Source of the DNA: Siphonodentalium dalli
Taxonomy: Eukaryota; Mollusca; Scaphopoda; Gadilida; Siphonodentaliidae
NCBI GenBank assembly: GCA_032622095.1
Contig: CP136069.1
Location: 42,940,194 to 43,004,193 of the forward strand
DNA: 64,000 nucleotides
Direction: 5' to 3'
Below are positions 47,586 through 60,177 of the stretch, piece by piece. The first letter of the stretch is position 1; each line of letters begins with the position of its first letter. The position numbers and the translations under genes were made by a program. The notes below the pieces were generated by a model. That model had not been told where the DNA came from. It searched no databases and saw only the letters and a list, made by a program, of their open reading frames with translations.

Positions 47586-48065
47586 GTAGATACCATCGAG
47601 CAACACACCTATTGCCATCCACGATTCATATGCGGTAGGTATAGTTCTAATGCCATCAAATTTGCTCGAGTTGATTCCAAAATTCTCGATATTAAAAATG
47701 TGATAAATTGTAATCGATCGACGAGGGATAACTCTATCGACACAAATCTCAATTCTGCCTATGCATGGAGTTACACCACTTGTTACCTTTGCTTAAAATG
47801 TATATACAAAATTGAAGTTTGTGGTCTGTCCTGAAGGGCGGGTGGAGGCCATTAAAAATGGCGCCCACATGCCGGACTATTTGTATTGTTATATCATTTG
47901 TACATAGATATGTTATTACCTACCCCCCTCCCCAGAGTGTGTCTGCTGAAACTGGTACCATTTATATTGTGTATACACATCATTCTATATATGCATTACA
48001 TAGATACTTGTTAATAATATGTTGCATGGAGATTGGCCGATACGTCTGCGTACTTGTACTTTCCT

Positions 48066-51000
48066 ATGTCTAATATCGAAATAATTTCTCTAAACTGCCG
48101 AGGGCTTAACCAAAACGAAAAACGCCGAGATCTGTTCCATCACCTTCGAGATAAAAAAGCTTCAATATATTGTCTACAGGACACTCATTTCACCAAAGCC
48201 ATGGAAAAATACATTGAAGCAGAATGGGGATTCAAAACAGTAATGGCCTCTTACTCGTCTCAATCCCGTGGGGTGGCATTCCTCTTTAATAATAACTTCG
48301 AATATGAAATACATGACACGACACGGGATTCAGAAGGGAACTACATTATATTAGATATATCGATCGAAAAAATTAGATTCAGTCTCGTGACAATCTATGG
48401 CCCGAATGACGATAATCCAACTTTTTATAAAAATATCAACAAACTGCTTTTAGACATCGGTAATACTCAAATAATCATATGTGGTGACTGGAACATCTCG
48501 CAAGATTAAGAACTTGATACCTTCAATTACAACAACATTAATAATCCAAACGCAAAAGACGCACTGAAAAATCTTGCCGCCAGCCTCGAACTCGTGGATC
48601 CATGGAGATTGAAAAATAAAAATGAAAGACGATATACTTGGCGAAGAAAATCCCCAATTAAAATGGCAAGGTTGGACTTTTTTATGATCTCTTCAGATCT
48701 TTTAAGTTTACTCGAAACTGACCCAGACATTTTACCTGCTTATAGATCTGACCACTCCATGATTAATCTCACACTCAAAATTAATAACTCGGAAAGGGGA
48801 CCCGGATTTTGGAAATTTAATAACTCCCTACTGTACGAAACAGAATATGCATCGACTGTAAAAACAATCATACATGAGAATAAAGTTAGATATGGCATCA
48901 CACAGCCAGATGGCACCCCCTGTCGAAAACCCCACGATCACTAAACAACTATTCCTTGACGCAATGCTACTAGACATTCGTGGTGCGACAATTCAGTTCT
49001 CATCCAAACGCAAACGAGAATCGAAGCTCAGAGAAAATAAGCTCATTTGTGATCGAAAAGAAATTGAATTGAAAATTGATCAGTCTGACATCAGTCTCGA
49101 AGAAAAAAGTTCCCTTTTACGAAAACTTGACGAAGATAATATTCGCGGAGCCATGATCCGGTCACGTGCTCAATGGGTCGAACAAGGCGAGAAACCTACT
49201 AAATAGTTTCTTAATTTAGAAAAAAGGAATTATGTATCTAAGACAATAACATCCCTTAACGATAACTCAGGCAACACCTTATCGTCCCAGACAGAAATCA
49301 TCAATGAGGCGCGTAGCTTTTACAAAACTCTTTACTCACACCGACCGGTCCATAAGCAACAAATCAACGAAATCATCCGTAACGAAAATGTCCCCAGGCT
49401 ATCCCCCGAACAATCTGAAAGCTTAGAAGGCACCCTAACCCTTAATGAACTAACTTCTGCGTTGAAACGAACAAAGAACGGCAAAAGTCCTGGTCCAGAT
49501 GGCTATACAGTAGAATTCTTCAAATTCTTTTGGGTAGATGTAGGTCCCATTCTCTTGGAATCCCTAAATGAATCAATTACAACCGGGGAGCTGTCCATTA
49601 CACAAAAACAGGGCTTGATCACTCTTATTCCAAAGAAAGACAAAGACAGGCAACTCCTAAAAAACTGGCGCCCAATCTCACTGTTGAATGTGACATATAA
49701 ACTAGCATCAGCTTGCATAGCAGATAGACTGAAAACAGTTTTACCGGTAATAATAGACCCCGATCAAACAGGCTTCCTCTCAAATAGATTTATTGGAGAC
49801 AGCACCAGACTCATATACGACATTCTTCAAAAAACAGAACAAGAATCAAAACCAGGAATGCTGCTATTAATAGATTTTGAAAAGGCCTTCGACTCTGTAT
49901 CATGGTCATTCATACATGAGTGCCTAGATTTTTTTAATTTTGGTGAATCAATCAAGTCTTGGATATCCATTTTCTACAATAATATATCCTCTTCAATTCT
50001 CATAAACGGGCATATTTCCCAAAGTTTCAATCTATTCAGAGGCTGTCGGCAGGGTGATCCTATTTCACCTTATATTTTTTTAATTTGTGCAGAAATTCTA
50101 GGTATCCTAATGAGACAAAACACTAAAATTAAAGGAATAATCCTCGGCGGTTTAGAATAAAAAATAACACAGTACGCAGACGATACAACGCTGATCCTCG
50201 ATGGCAGTCAGGAAAGTCTATTAGAATCTTATAGTACATTAGACAAATTCGCCTCGGTGTCAGGACTGAATATCAACCTCAGTAAATGTCAGGCATCGTG
50301 GATTGGGGCTCTGAAGGGAAATACACACAACTTATGCCCTGAACTACATGTACAATTCACCAACTCCTTTACTCTATTAGGGATCAAATTTAATACCAAC
50401 CTTGATAAAATATTAGATAACTACGACTCAAAGCTATCCGATATTAAGACCCTGATAAAATCATGGGGACATAGGCTATTGACTCCTTTGGGTAGAATCA
50501 CGGTAATAAAATCTCTTATACTGCCAAAATTAACCCACCTATTTCAGTCTCTTCCCAACCCGACAGCATCATTTTTTTAAAATTTAAAAACGATTCTGTT
50601 TAACTTTGTTTGGGGAGGAAAACGAGACAGAGTTAAAAGAACCCAACTCTGCCAAAATTTCGAAGCAGGGGGCCTGAAAATGGTTGATGTCGAAGCTTTC
50701 AATTCATCTATGAAGATAACATGGATCCGCCGAATTATACTGAAACGGCCGAAATGGCACCCCCTTGTAGATTTACCAATAGACGAAGATCCCCTCTTTC
50801 TTGCATATGGAGGCCAATACTTAAAGCTATATTCTGCCCGCATCCAGAATCCTTTCTGGAGAGATGTCCTTATCGCCTGGTCTGAGCTATTGGTAGCAGA
50901 AAAAGAGACCCTACCCTTACTGTCTTCAATTTTATGGAATAATGAACATTTTAAAATAAATGGCTCGACACTAAATATACGGACATGGAGAGAACATGGA

Positions 51001-51206
51001 ATCATTTTCGTTAACGATCTTTTCCAGACTGATGGCACATTTCACACTAGACATTCACTCTTATCGACATTTAATGTCCGAACAGATTTCATCACCTTGC
51101 ATGCACTTCTTCGACAAGCAGAAAAAAGTGTCAAAACCCTTAAACAACCTAATAATCCGCTGATGGCACCAATCCTCCCAAGTAATTACATATTATTATT
51201 ACGCAA
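48066..51206 (+). pseudogene. LINE ORF2, 5' part (endonuclease and reverse transcriptase), Tx1/L1-like
   Basis: Starts at ATG 48066 (MSNIEIISLNCRGLN). Endonuclease blocks: SLNCRGLN, CLQDTHF (LQETH is usual), SRGVAFLFNN, TIYGPNDDN, GDWNIS, then RLDFFMIS and YRSDHSMINL. Reverse transcriptase blocks: GKSPGPDGYTVEFFKFFW, LITLIPKKDK, NWRPISLLNVTYKLAS, QTGFLSNRFIGD, LLLIDFEKAFDSVSW (motif A), FRGCRQGDPISPYIF (motif B) and QYADDTTLILDGS (motif C, YADD). This is L1-superfamily, closest in style to the Tx1 clade. It is dead: in-frame stops at 48507, 49204, 50158 and 50578, and a one-base frame change in a C5 run at 48916-48920. The frame is cut by the insertion at 51206 and resumes at 60245. Confidence 0.92.
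51199..51206. repeat. Target-site duplication TTACGCAA, left
   Basis: TTACGCAA directly before the left 61-bp inverted terminus. The same 8 bases directly follow the right terminus at 60237-60244. On both sides they are read in the ORF2 frame as Leu-Arg plus the first two bases of a codon. Confidence 0.85.
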
Positions 51207-51267
51207 GAAGAATAGCCGTCTCGTTGGCTCCACTTCTAAAAATAGAATCTTTGGGTCTAAAATTGGT

Positions 51268-51440
51268 TGTACTAAAATATTCCAAAATTTCAAAACTTCC
51301 CAAAATATCAAAACTTCCAAAAAAAAAATTCAAAACTTCCAAAAATTATTTTTCCAAAAAATTTCAAAACCCCAAAATTTCAAAAAAGAAAAAATTTCAA
51401 AACCCCCAAAATTATTCCTCCAAAAAAAAAAAGTTTAAAT
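51268..51440. repeat. A-rich short repeats (CAAAACTTCC / CAAAATTT)
   Basis: Degenerate units such as CAAAATTTCAAAACTTCC and CCCCAAAATTATT, next to the left terminus; mirrored at 56325-56495. The low-complexity peptide it yields (repeated KISKLPK) is a by-product. Confidence 0.85.
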
Positions 51441-52719
51441 AAAAAATTTATAACGAGTTTTCGGTTTCTGATAATCTCGATATTAAAATGTCGAATGATT
51501 TTAAAATTATTTGCGTGTAATATCTTTCGTTATTTTTTTGTTCAACCAATGTTTCAATGTATTTATTAATCGATGTTTAGAAATAGCTTTATTGGACATT
51601 GTGACCATCGGTATGAATGCATACATTCCAGTGTTTATCGGACGCAGTTCATACATATATAATTGTCATACCTGAAAATAGACACCATTACTCTTACATA
51701 AATAATAAAGAGCGTTTATTCTTTACTTCTCTATCCCAGATGAAGTTATTGAGTATATGACAGGCGTGTATTATCGTGAATTATTGGAAGTATTGAGATG
51801 TACTATGTTGAATCACGAGCGGACAACCCCCAGAATGAACTGTCATATTCGATGTACACGTAATCACACACGACATTGTGGGTAACAATGTCGAAAATAG
51901 TTTGGTTTACCAAATGAATTCTATTATATCCCGTTCACAGTTATATGCTGTTCAGAAAACATATCGATATCTCGTCTGAGCAGAATTAGTTGTTTAACGG
52001 GTTAGTATCAATTAAGGTTGATAAACTGTGTCATTGTTAGCATTAACACGATAATTAGTTATCCAAAAAATGCATACATAATACGTCCCGGTCATGAGAC
52101 ACTCAATAATAGAAATTGCTTCGTTGACATTGTTATAACAACATTACGTAATAACCACTTATCACTCCATTCACACTTACGCTCATTTTGTATACCAAAA
52201 CTCCAGTTTATCACGTGATCACTAAATGTGGCAATCGGGTATCCACCGATGCCTGCAATGTATTATTTATAATAATTGGACTCATTGATCTCACGTAAAT
52301 AATACTCTTAGTTGTTCCAATAAAATAGTTATCAAATTCGATCACCAATAGATTTGACTGTGGAATGTAATGACCTTTAACTTATTTATCGATCTAAAGG
52401 GACACTCATTATGAATGAATGTTAACAATACAAGCGCACGAATGAAGAGCGTTGAACATATACGAAATTACTACACGAATGAATTGAACCTTGAAATTTA
52501 TATTTCACATCTTACCAACAACAGCTACAGACATAATCATAGTATTATACTGTCTTGCATGTACACACGCTATGACATCATTAAAGGCGGACAATCCACT
52601 CACGGTGTGACAACAGATACGGACATAGGCATAGTGTTATACAGTCTTCTATGTACCCACGCTATGACACCATTAACGTACATTGGATGTTAGGTCTATG
52701 ACTCTTGAGTATGCACCAA
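51441..52719. other. Insertion interior, no recognised gene
   Basis: AT-rich. The last part, 52410-52690, contains two related ~100-bp blocks (GTACACACGCTATGACATCA and GTACCCACGCTATGACACCA, each preceded by ATAGTGTTATACAGTC or similar) that recur in diverged form in the spacer at 54028-54290. Mirrored at 55043-56324. Confidence 0.6.
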
Positions 52720-52720
52720 T

Positions 52721-53255
52721 CAATGAGCAAATGAGCACAAAAATGAGCAAATGAGCAAGAAAATGAGCAAATGAGCAAGAAAATGAGCAAATGAGCAATA
52801 AAAATGAGCAAATGAGCAAAAAAATGAGCAAATGAGCAAGAAAATGAGCAAATGAGCAAGAAAATGAGCAAATGAGCAATAAAAATGAGCAAATGAGCAA
52901 GAAAATGAGCAAATGAGCAAAAACATGAGCAAATGAGCAAAAAAATTTGCAAATGAGCAATAAAAATGTGCAAATGAGCAAAAAAATTAGCAAATGAGCA
53001 AAAAAATGAGCAAATGAGCAAAAAAATGAGCAAATGAGCAATAAAAATGAGCAAATGAGCAATAAAAATGAGCAAATGAGCAAAAAAATGAGCAAATGAG
53101 CAAAACAATAAGCAAATGAGCAGAAAAATGAGCAAATGAGCAATAAAAATGAGCAAATGAGCAATAAAAATGAGCAAATGAGCAAAAAAATGAGCAAATG
53201 AGCAAAAAAATGAGCAAATGAGCAATACAAATGAGCAAATGAGCAAGAGGTGAGC
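52721..53255. repeat. Tandem array of ATGAGCAA-based 17-19-bp units, long copy
   Basis: About 29 units of ATGAGCAAATGAGCAA plus a variable AAAA, GAAA or TAAA joint. The array is open in all three minus-strand frames (194-codon readings rich in CSFAHF), which only reflects a unit without stops. The mirrored array at 54737-55042 is shorter (about 306 bp), matching the first part only. Confidence 0.95.
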
Positions 53256-54736
53256 AAGTGATCATGTCGATAATAAAAAGCAGCATTTTTATAGATCGAA
53301 AAGAAATTTTGTCAGAATATTGTCATCAACTCAATCAAGATCTCAACGAAACGCATTATTGACATCGATAACTATCATGGTGCATTGACATTCATGGCCA
53401 GACAAATTTAATTCGTGTGTCTACAATACAACCTACCTATCCAAATGTCAATGCAATTATGAGTGATTTCAATATGAGCACTCTATTATATAGATATGTG
53501 TAACCTGGTGACATGATGAAATCGATTGTGATACAAAGCTAAAGTACCGCCCCATAGGGCAGATACATAGCTAAAGTACCGCTCATAGAGCAGAAGCTAA
53601 AATACCGCTCTAACGTTGTCTGAATCTACAGCCCCTCATTATTATATCTGTGTTTGGTCAGTTTGACCATTTTCTTCATGATCATGTTATGTATGGGTGA
53701 TGTGTTCATTCGATGCTGGTATTCTATTAATCGTTCGTAACTTTTGAGAAAGAGGAACAACAACAATAACAACAACAACAACCGCCGCCGTAGCGTGACG
53801 AGCAAACTGTGATGTTTACACACTTAAGCTCTGGATAAACAATACATATCGCATCTGCAGCAGTCTACTTCATTGTGAATTAAGTCACTCTGGGTTAGTT
53901 GACTACATGCATGCACACACAACACAGCCGAGGGTTATTGTAATTTAATGAAAATGTCAGACCGAGGTACGCCAGCTTGATTGCTTTCAAAAAATAGTGC
54001 AACTTACCTGTTGGTAATTACTCATACGAATGAAGAGTGTTTAACTGATACGAAAATACTACACGAATGAACTGAGTCTTGACATTTATATTTCACATCT
54101 TTCTTAAATGTTCCAACACATACAGACATAGACATAGTGTTATACAGTCTTATATGTACACACGCTACGACACCATTAAAGGTGGACAATACACTCACGA
54201 TGTGACAACATATACAGACATAGACATAGTGTTATACAGTCTTCTATGTACCAACGCTATGACATAATTAAAGGGGGGTAATACACGCACGGTGTGGAAT
54301 GTTAAAGTGACACGAGGTAAGGGACGTTATGTAATATTGGTGTGTGAATATTAAAGGAGCACAATGCGCTCTAAAGGGACACACGGTACTCATTTTGAAT
54401 GATTGTTAAAGAAACACAATACACACGCAGTGGGTGAAAGTTAAAAAGACACAGAACAATATTTAAACTTCAAATTTTAGGGCTCGTAATATACCATTTA
54501 TGTATCGTTTCTCGCTCTACAATCTCCCCTCCCCACTTATAGATATATAACGAAGACGAGAATAACATGTTGATGAAGTTTATTGAAATTTAATCATTGT
54601 CTGAATCTTCGACCGTTAGATTTATTTCTAAGAGTTTCTTGAATTTTCTCATCGCTTCATCTGCAGCCCATTCATTATTATATCCGTGTTTGGTCAGTTT
54701 GACCATTTTCTTCATGATCATGTTATGTATAGGTGA
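53256..54736. other. Spacer between the inverted arms
   Basis: No gene seen. 53536-53610 has three copies of a GCTAAAGTACCGC motif. 53757-53790 has (CAA)n followed by CCGCCGCCG. 53635-53702 and 54666-54738 are direct repeats (TGTTTGGTCAGTTTGACCAT, TTTCTTCATGATCATGTTAT, GGTGAT); the second ends exactly at the start of the right arm. 54028-54290 is a diverged direct copy of 52438-52693. Only the spacer is present once, and it carries older duplications of the insertion's own sequence, so it likely belongs to the same element. Confidence 0.6.
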
Positions 54737-57700
54737 TTTTTTGCTCATTTGCTCATTTTTTTGCTCATTTGCTAATTTTTTTGCTCATTTGCACATTTTT
54801 ATTGCTCATTTGCTAATTTTTTTGCTCATTTGCTCATGTTTTTGCTCATTTGCTCATTTTCTTGCTCATTTGCTCATTTTTATTGCTCATTTGCTCATTT
54901 TCTTGCTCATTTGCTCATTTTCTTGCTCATTTGCTCATTTTTTTGCTCATTTGCTCATTTTTATTGCTCATTTGCTCATTTTCTTGCTCATTTGCTCATT
55001 TTCTTGCTCATTTGCTCATTTTTGTGCTCATTTGCTCATTGATTGGTGCATACTCAAGAGTCATAGACCTAACATCCAATGTACGTTAATGGTGTCATAG
55101 CGTGGGTACATAGAAGACTGTATAACACTATGCCTATGTCCGTATCTGTTGTCACACCGTGAGTGGATTGTCCGCCTTTAATGATGTCATAGCGTGTGTA
55201 CATGCAAGACAGTATAATACTATGATTATGTCTGTAGCTGTTGTTGGTAAGATGTGAAATATAAATTTCAAGGTTCAATTCATTCGTGTAGTAATTTCGT
55301 ATATGTTCAACGCTCTTCATTCGTGCGCTTGTATTGTTAACATTCATTCATAATGAGTGTCCCTTTAGATCGATAAATAAGTTAAAGGTCATTACATTCC
55401 ACAGTCAAATCTATTGGTGATCGAATTTGATAACTATTTTATTGGAACAACTAAGAGTATTATTTACGTGAGATCAATGAGTCCAATTATTATAAATAAT
55501 ACATTGCAGGCATCGGTGGATACCCGATTGCCACATTTAGTGATCACGTGATAAACTGGAGTTTTGGTATACAAAATGAGCGTAAGTGTGAATGGAGTGA
55601 TAAGTGGTTATTACGTAATGTTGTTATAACAATGTCAACGAAGCAATTTCTATTATTGAGTGTCTCATGACCGGGACGTATTATGTATGCATTTTTTGGA
55701 TAACTAATTATCGTGTTAATGCTAACAATGACACAGTTTATCAACCTTAATTGATACTAACCCGTTAAACAACTAATTCTGCTCAGACGAGATATCGATA
55801 TGTTTTCTGAACAGCATATAACTGTGAACGGGATATAATAGAATTCATTTGGTAAACCAAACTATTTTCGACATTGTTACCCACAATGTCGTGTGTGATT
55901 ACGTGTACATCGAATATGACAGTTCATTCTGGGGGTTGTCCGCTCGTGATTCAACATAGTACATCTCAATACTTCCAATAATTCACGATAATACACGCCT
56001 GTCATATACTCAATAACTTCATATGGGATAGAGAAGTAAAGAATAAACGCTCTTTATTATTTATGTAAGAGTAATGGTGTCTATTTTCAGGTATGACAAT
56101 TATATATGTATGAACTGCGTCCGATAAACACTGGAATGTATGCATTCATACCGATGGTCACAATGTCCAATAAAGCTATTTCTAAACATCGATTAATAAA
56201 TACATTGAAACATTGGTTGAACAAAAAAATAACGAAAGATATTACACGCAAATAATTTTAAAATCATTCGACATTTTAATATCGAGATTATCAGAAACCG
56301 AAAACTCGTTATAAATTTTTTATTTAAACTTTTTTTTTTTTGGAGGAATAATTTTGGGGGTTTTGAAATTTTTTCTTTTTTGAAATTTTAGGGTTTTGAA
56401 ATTTTTTGGAAAAATAATTTTTGGAAGTTTTGAATTTTTTTTTTGGAAGTTTTGATATTTTGGGAAGTTTTGAAATTTTGGAATATTTTAGTACAACCAA
56501 TTTTAGACCCAAAGATTCTATTTTTAGAAGTGGAGCCAACGAGACGGCTATTCTTCTTGCGTAATAATAATATGTAATTACTTGGGAGGATTGGTGCCAT
56601 CAGCGGATTATTAGGTTGTTTAAGGGTTTTGACACTTTTTTCTGCTTGTCGAAGAAGTGCATGCAAGGTGATGAAATCTGTTCGGACATTAAATGTCGAT
56701 AAGAGTGAATGTCTAGTGTGAAATGTGCCATCAGTCTGGAAAAGATCGTTAACGAAAATGATTCCATGTTCTCTCCATGTCCGTATATTTAGTGTCGAGC
56801 CATTTATTTTAAAATGTTCATTATTCCATAAAATTGAAGACAGTAAGGGTAGGGTCTCTTTTTCTGCTACCAATAGCTCAGACCAGGCGATAAGGACATC
56901 TCTCCAGAAAGGATTCTGGATGCGGGCAGAATATAGCTTTAAGTATTGGCCTCCATATGCAAGAAAGAGGGGATCTTCGTCTATTGGTAAATCTACAAGG
57001 GGGTGCCATTTCGGCCGTTTCAGTATAATTCGGCGGATCCATGTTATCTTCATAGATGAATTGAAAGCTTCGACATCAACCATTTTCAGGCCCCCTGCTT
57101 CGAAATTTTGGCAGAGTTGGGTTCTTTTAACTCTGTCTCGTTTTCCTCCCCAAACAAAGTTAAACAGAATCGTTTTTAAATTTTAAAAAAATGATGCTGT
57201 CGGGTTGGGAAGAGACTGAAATAGGTGGGTTAATTTTGGCAGTATAAGAGATTTTATTACCGTGATTCTACCCAAAGGAGTCAATAGCCTATGTCCCCAT
57301 GATTTTATCAGGGTCTTAATATCGGATAGCTTTGAGTCGTAGTTATCTAATATTTTATCAAGGTTGGTATTAAATTTGATCCCTAATAGAGTAAAGGAGT
57401 TGGTGAATTGTACATGTAGTTCAGGGCATAAGTTGTGTGTATTTCCCTTCAGAGCCCCAATCCACGATGCCTGACATTTACTGAGGTTGATATTCAGTCC
57501 TGACACCGAGGCGAATTTGTCTAATGTACTATAAGATTCTAATAGACTTTCCTGACTGCCATCGAGGATCAGCGTTGTATCGTCTGCGTACTGTGTTATT
57601 TTTTATTCTAAACCGCCGAGGATTATTCCTTTAATTTTAGTGTTTTGTCTCATTAGGATACCTAGAATTTCTGCACAAATTAAAAAAATATAAGGTGAAA

Positions 57701-60177
57701 TAGGATCACCCTGCCGACAGCCTCTGAATAGATTGAAACTTTGGGAAATATGCCCGTTTATGAGAATTGAAGAGGATATATTATTGTAGAAAATGGATAT
57801 CCAAGACTTGATTGATTCACCAAAATTAAAAAAATCTAGGCACTCATGTATGAATGACCATGATACAGAGTCGAAGGCCTTTTCAAAATCTATTAATAGC
57901 AGCATTCCTGGTTTTGATTCTTGTTCTGTTTTTTGAAGAATGTCGTATATGAGTCTGGTGCTGTCTCCAATAAATCTATTTGAGAGGAAGCCTGTTTGAT
58001 CGGGGTCTATTATTACCGGTAAAACTGTTTTCAGTCTATCTGCTATGCAAGCTGATGCTAGTTTATATGTCACATTCAACAGTGAGATTGGGCGCCAGTT
58101 TTTTAGGAGTTGCCTGTCTTTGTCTTTCTTTGGAATAAGAGTGATCAAGCCCTGTTTTTGTGTAATGGACAGCTCCCCGGTTGTAATTGATTCATTTAGG
58201 GATTCCAAGAGAATGGGACCTACATCTACCCAAAAGAATTTGAAGAATTCTACTGTATAGCCATCTGGACCAGGACTTTTGCCGTTCTTTGTTCGTTTCA
58301 ACGCAGAAGTTAGTTCATTAAGGGTTAGGGTGCCTTCTAAGCTTTCAGATTGTTCGGGGGATAGCCTGGGGACATTTTCGTTACGGATGATTTCGTTGAT
58401 TTGTTGCTTATGGACCGGTCGGTGTGAGTAAAGAGTTTTGTAAAAGCTACGCGCCTCATTGATGATTTCTGTCTGGGACGATAAGGTGTTGCCTGAGTTA
58501 TCGTTAAGGGATGTTATTGTCTTAGATACATAATTCCTTTTTTCTAAATTAAGAAACTATTTAGTAGGTTTCTCGCCTTGTTCGACCCATTGAGCACGTG
58601 ACCGGATCATGGCTCCGCGAATATTATCTTCGTCAAGTTTTCGTAAAAGGGAACTTTTTTCTTCGAGACTGATGTCAGACTGATCAATTTTCAATTCAAT
58701 TTCTTTTCGATCACAAATGAGCTTATTTTCTCTGAGCTTCGATTCTCGTTTGCGTTTGGATGAGAACTGAATTGTCGCACCACGAATGTCTAGTAGCATT
58801 GCGTCAAGGAATAGTTGTTTAGTGATCGTGGGGTTTTCGACAGGGGGTGCCATCTGGCTGTGTGATGCCATATCTAACTTTATTCTCATGTATGATTGTT
58901 TTTACAGTCGATGCATATTCTGTTTCGTACAGTAGGGAGTTATTAAATTTCCAAAATCCGGGTCCCCTTTCCGAGTTATTAATTTTGAGTGTGAGATTAA
59001 TCATGGAGTGGTCAGATCTATAAGCAGGTAAAATGTCTGGGTCAGTTTCGAGTAAACTTAAAAGATCTGAAGAGATCATAAAAAAGTCCAACCTTGCCAT
59101 TTTAATTGGGGATTTTCTTCGCCAAGTATATCGTCTTTCATTTTTATTTTTCAATCTCCATGGATCCACGAGTTCGAGGCTGGCGGCAAGATTTTTCAGT
59201 GCGTCTTTTGCGTTTGGATTATTAATGTTGTTGTAATTGAAGGTATCAAGTTCTTAATCTTGCGAGATGTTCCAGTCACCACATATGATTATTTGAGTAT
59301 TACCGATGTCTAAAAGCAGTTTGTTGATATTTTTATAAAAAGTTGGATTATCGTCATTCGGGCCATAGATTGTCACGAGACTGAATCTAATTTTTTCGAT
59401 CGATATATCTAATATAATGTAGTTCCCTTCTGAATCCCGTGTCGTGTCATGTATTTCATATTCGAAGTTATTATTAAAGAGGAATGCCACCCCACGGGAT
59501 TGAGACGAGTAAGAGGCCATTACTGTTTTGAATCCCCATTCTGCTTCAATGTATTTTTCCATGGCTTTGGTGAAATGAGTGTCCTGTAGACAATATATTG
59601 AAGCTTTTTTATCTCGAAGGTGATGGAACAGATCTCGGCGTTTTTCGTTTTGGTTAAGCCCTCGGCAGTTTAGAGAAATTATTTCGATATTAGACATAGG
59701 AAAGTACAAGTACGCAGACGTATCGGCCAATCTCCATGCAACATATTATTAACAAGTATCTATGTAATGCATATATAGAATGATGTGTATACACAATATA
59801 AATGGTACCAGTTTCAGCAGACACACTCTGGGGAGGGGGGTAGGTAATAACATATCTATGTACAAATGATATAACAATACAAATAGTCCGGCATGTGGGC
59901 GCCATTTTTAATGGCCTCCACCCGCCCTTCAGGACAGACCACAAACTTCAATTTTGTATATACATTTTAAGCAAAGGTAACAAGTGGTGTAACTCCATGC
60001 ATAGGCAGAATTGAGATTTGTGTCGATAGAGTTATCCCTCGTCGATCGATTACAATTTATCACATTTTTAATATCGAGAATTTTGGAATCAACTCGAGCA
60101 AATTTGATGGCATTAGAACTATACCTACCGCATATGAATCGTGGATGGCAATAGGTGTGTTGCTCGATGGTATCTAC
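54737..60177 (-). repeat. Large inverted repeat, right arm (5.44 kb)
   Basis: Reverse complement of 47586-53025. It contains, from left to right, the short TGAGCAAA array (54737-55042), the insertion interior, an internal copy of the 61-bp terminus (56496-56556), a reversed copy of LINE ORF2 (56557-59698) and sequence upstream of ORF2. At its right end it overlaps the true right terminus of the insertion by two bases (AC, 60176-60177). Confidence 0.97.
56557..59698 (-). pseudogene. Reversed second copy of LINE ORF2, 5' part
   Basis: Same coding sequence as 48066-51206 in opposite orientation, including the same four stops (59256-59254, 58559-58557, 57605-57603, 57185-57183) and the same C5-run frame change. 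The shared damage shows that the duplication happened after this LINE copy was already inactive. It lacks the 3' part of ORF2, ending exactly at the insertion point TTGCGTAA (56557-56564). Confidence 0.93.

Larger units (their letters stand above)
47586..53025 (+). repeat. Large inverted repeat, left arm (5.44 kb)
   Basis: Reverse complement of 54737-60177. Paired coordinates sum to 107763, or 107762 beyond a one-base difference in an A run near 51430. Only a few differences were seen: C/T near 51374, G/T near 51742, and the A run. It contains LINE ORF2 up to 51206, the left terminal repeat of the insertion, about 1.45 kb of insertion sequence and part of the TGAGCAAA array. Identity ends at 47586 (left) and 53025 (right). 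Confidence 0.97.

Noticed and set aside
52662-53257. Two overlapping 194-codon ORFs with CSFAHF repeats (and mirrored ORFs at 54597-55100), resembling a membrane protein
   Set aside because: The TGAGCAAA array has no stop in any minus-strand frame; the hydrophobic look is a product of the repeat.
53760-53823. Leu-rich ORF at 53626-53823
   Set aside because: It arises from the (CAA)n tract read on the other strand.
56388-57083. Separate genes on the minus strand at 56-60 kb
   Set aside because: They are the reversed copy of the LINE ORF2 fragments from 48-51.4 kb, with the same stops.
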